In this document: piece after piece, positions 63,559 through 64,000 of the stretch | Layout of the letters: each line of letters begins with the position of its first letter | How positions within the stretch are numbered: the first letter of the stretch is position 1 | Notes under the pieces: model-generated | What the model was told of the DNA's origin: nothing | What the model saw: only the letters and a program-made list of their open reading frames with translations | The model's database searches: none | Translations under genes and position numbers: made by a program | Source: Phyllobacterium endophyticum | GTDB taxonomy: Bacteria > Pseudomonadota > Alphaproteobacteria > Rhizobiales > Rhizobiaceae | DNA length: 64,000 nucleotides | Reading direction: 5' to 3' | Assembly (NCBI RefSeq): GCF_003010935.1 | Contig: NZ_PGGN01000001.1 | Span: 930,001 to 994,000 of the forward strand

Positions 63559-64000
63559 CGACTCACAGCAACGGATCCGTCGTTTTCGACAATGTCAGAA
63601 AGCAGTTCGGGACCTTCACCGCAATCCATGGCCTCTCGCTCCACATTGAGCCCGGTACTTTGGTAACGTTGCTTGGACCTTCCGGCTGCGGCAAGACGAC
63701 GACATTGCGAATGCTGGCAGGACTTGAGCATCCGACCTCCGGGCGCATTCTCATCGGTGGCAAGGATGTCACCATGCTGCCCGCCAATGAGCGGGATGTT
63801 TCCATGGTGTTCCAATCCTATGCACTATTCCCGCACATGTCAGTGCTCGAGAATGTCGTGTACGGGCTTGAATCGTCCAAGATGAACAAGAATGAAGCCC
63901 GCTCTCGCGCCGAGGACGGATTGAAGCAAGTCGGACTGGCCGGGTATGGGCAAAGGCTACCGGCAGAACTTTCGGGTGGCCAGCAGCAGCGGGTCGCTGT
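63555..64000 (+). CDS. ABC importer ATPase, 5' part (FbpC/AfuC type)
   Basis: The first ~148 residues of the ATPase, cut by the window edge. VVFDNVRKQFGTFTAIHGLSLHIEPG, Walker A GPSGCGKTT, the Q-loop MVFQSYALFPHMSVLENVVYGL and the signature LSGGQQQR are present; Walker B, the H-loop and the regulatory domain lie beyond. It completes the binding protein-permease-ATPase operon. Confidence 0.93.
   Translation, partial: MTTHSNGSVVFDNVRKQFGTFTAIHGLSLHIEPGTLVTLLGPSGCGKTTTLRMLAGLEHPTSGRILIGGKDVTMLPANERDVSMVFQSYALFPHMSVLENVVYGLESSKMNKNEARSRAEDGLKQVGLAGYGQRLPAELSGGQQQRVA

Overview
The window is a chromosomal segment of an alphaproteobacterium of the order Hyphomicrobiales (Rhizobiales). The evidence is a cpa/tad pilus locus, a small SRP RNA next to dnaX-ybaB-recR, a membrane-anchored cytochrome c beside kdsB and pheA, a YejABEF peptide importer with two binding proteins, an IalB-type protein, and the high-GC codon usage. 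A Phyllobacteriaceae/Brucellaceae-like member is plausible, but the sequence alone does not fix the genus. There are no rRNA or tRNA genes, no CRISPR array and no intact insertion sequence.

Layout. 1-4.9 kb: the end of a tad/cpa pilus locus (cpaE 3' end, cpaF, tadB, tadC, convergent tadD). 5-9.2 kb: M17 aminopeptidase, a small MarR-like protein coupled to an NlpC/P60 hydrolase, and a serine hydrolase. 9.2-17.9 kb: a tightly overlapping minus-strand operon yejA1-yejA2-yejB-yejE-yejF-ghrA-like for peptide import. 18-26.4 kb: housekeeping genes (cytochrome c, kdsB, pheA, nudC, HIT protein, SRP RNA, dnaX, ybaB, recR, lytic transglycosylase). 26.7-32.7 kb: a class III CoA-transferase coupled to a solute-binding-like protein with no export signal, several small proteins, a transglutaminase-like protease and a flavin disulfide reductase.

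32.8-51.6 kb is the accessory core: a two-partner-secretion / contact-dependent-inhibition (CDI) locus. An IalB-like gene and a TpsB transporter precede a 3030-residue CdiA whose tail resembles an AHH nuclease, followed by its putative immunity gene. Downstream lies an array of displaced cdiA 3' modules. One is a nearly destroyed toxin with an intact putative immunity gene. Another is a fragment of a different, canonical pretoxin region. The last two are full PD-(D/E)XK-like toxin/immunity cassettes that carry long stretches nearly identical to the resident cdiA just upstream of its toxin. These arms end at one shared boundary, so the array looks like a cassette reservoir from which the CdiA tail could be exchanged by homologous recombination. 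This is the most interesting region of the window.

51.7-59 kb: a marR-emrA-emrB drug-efflux operon, a second marR divergent from another 14-TM exporter across a 20-bp palindrome, and a DUF47-Pit phosphate transport pair. 59-64 kb: a LacI-family regulator divergent from a binding-protein-dependent ABC importer (binding protein, fused double permease, ATPase cut by the window end), with a clear LacI-type operator in between.
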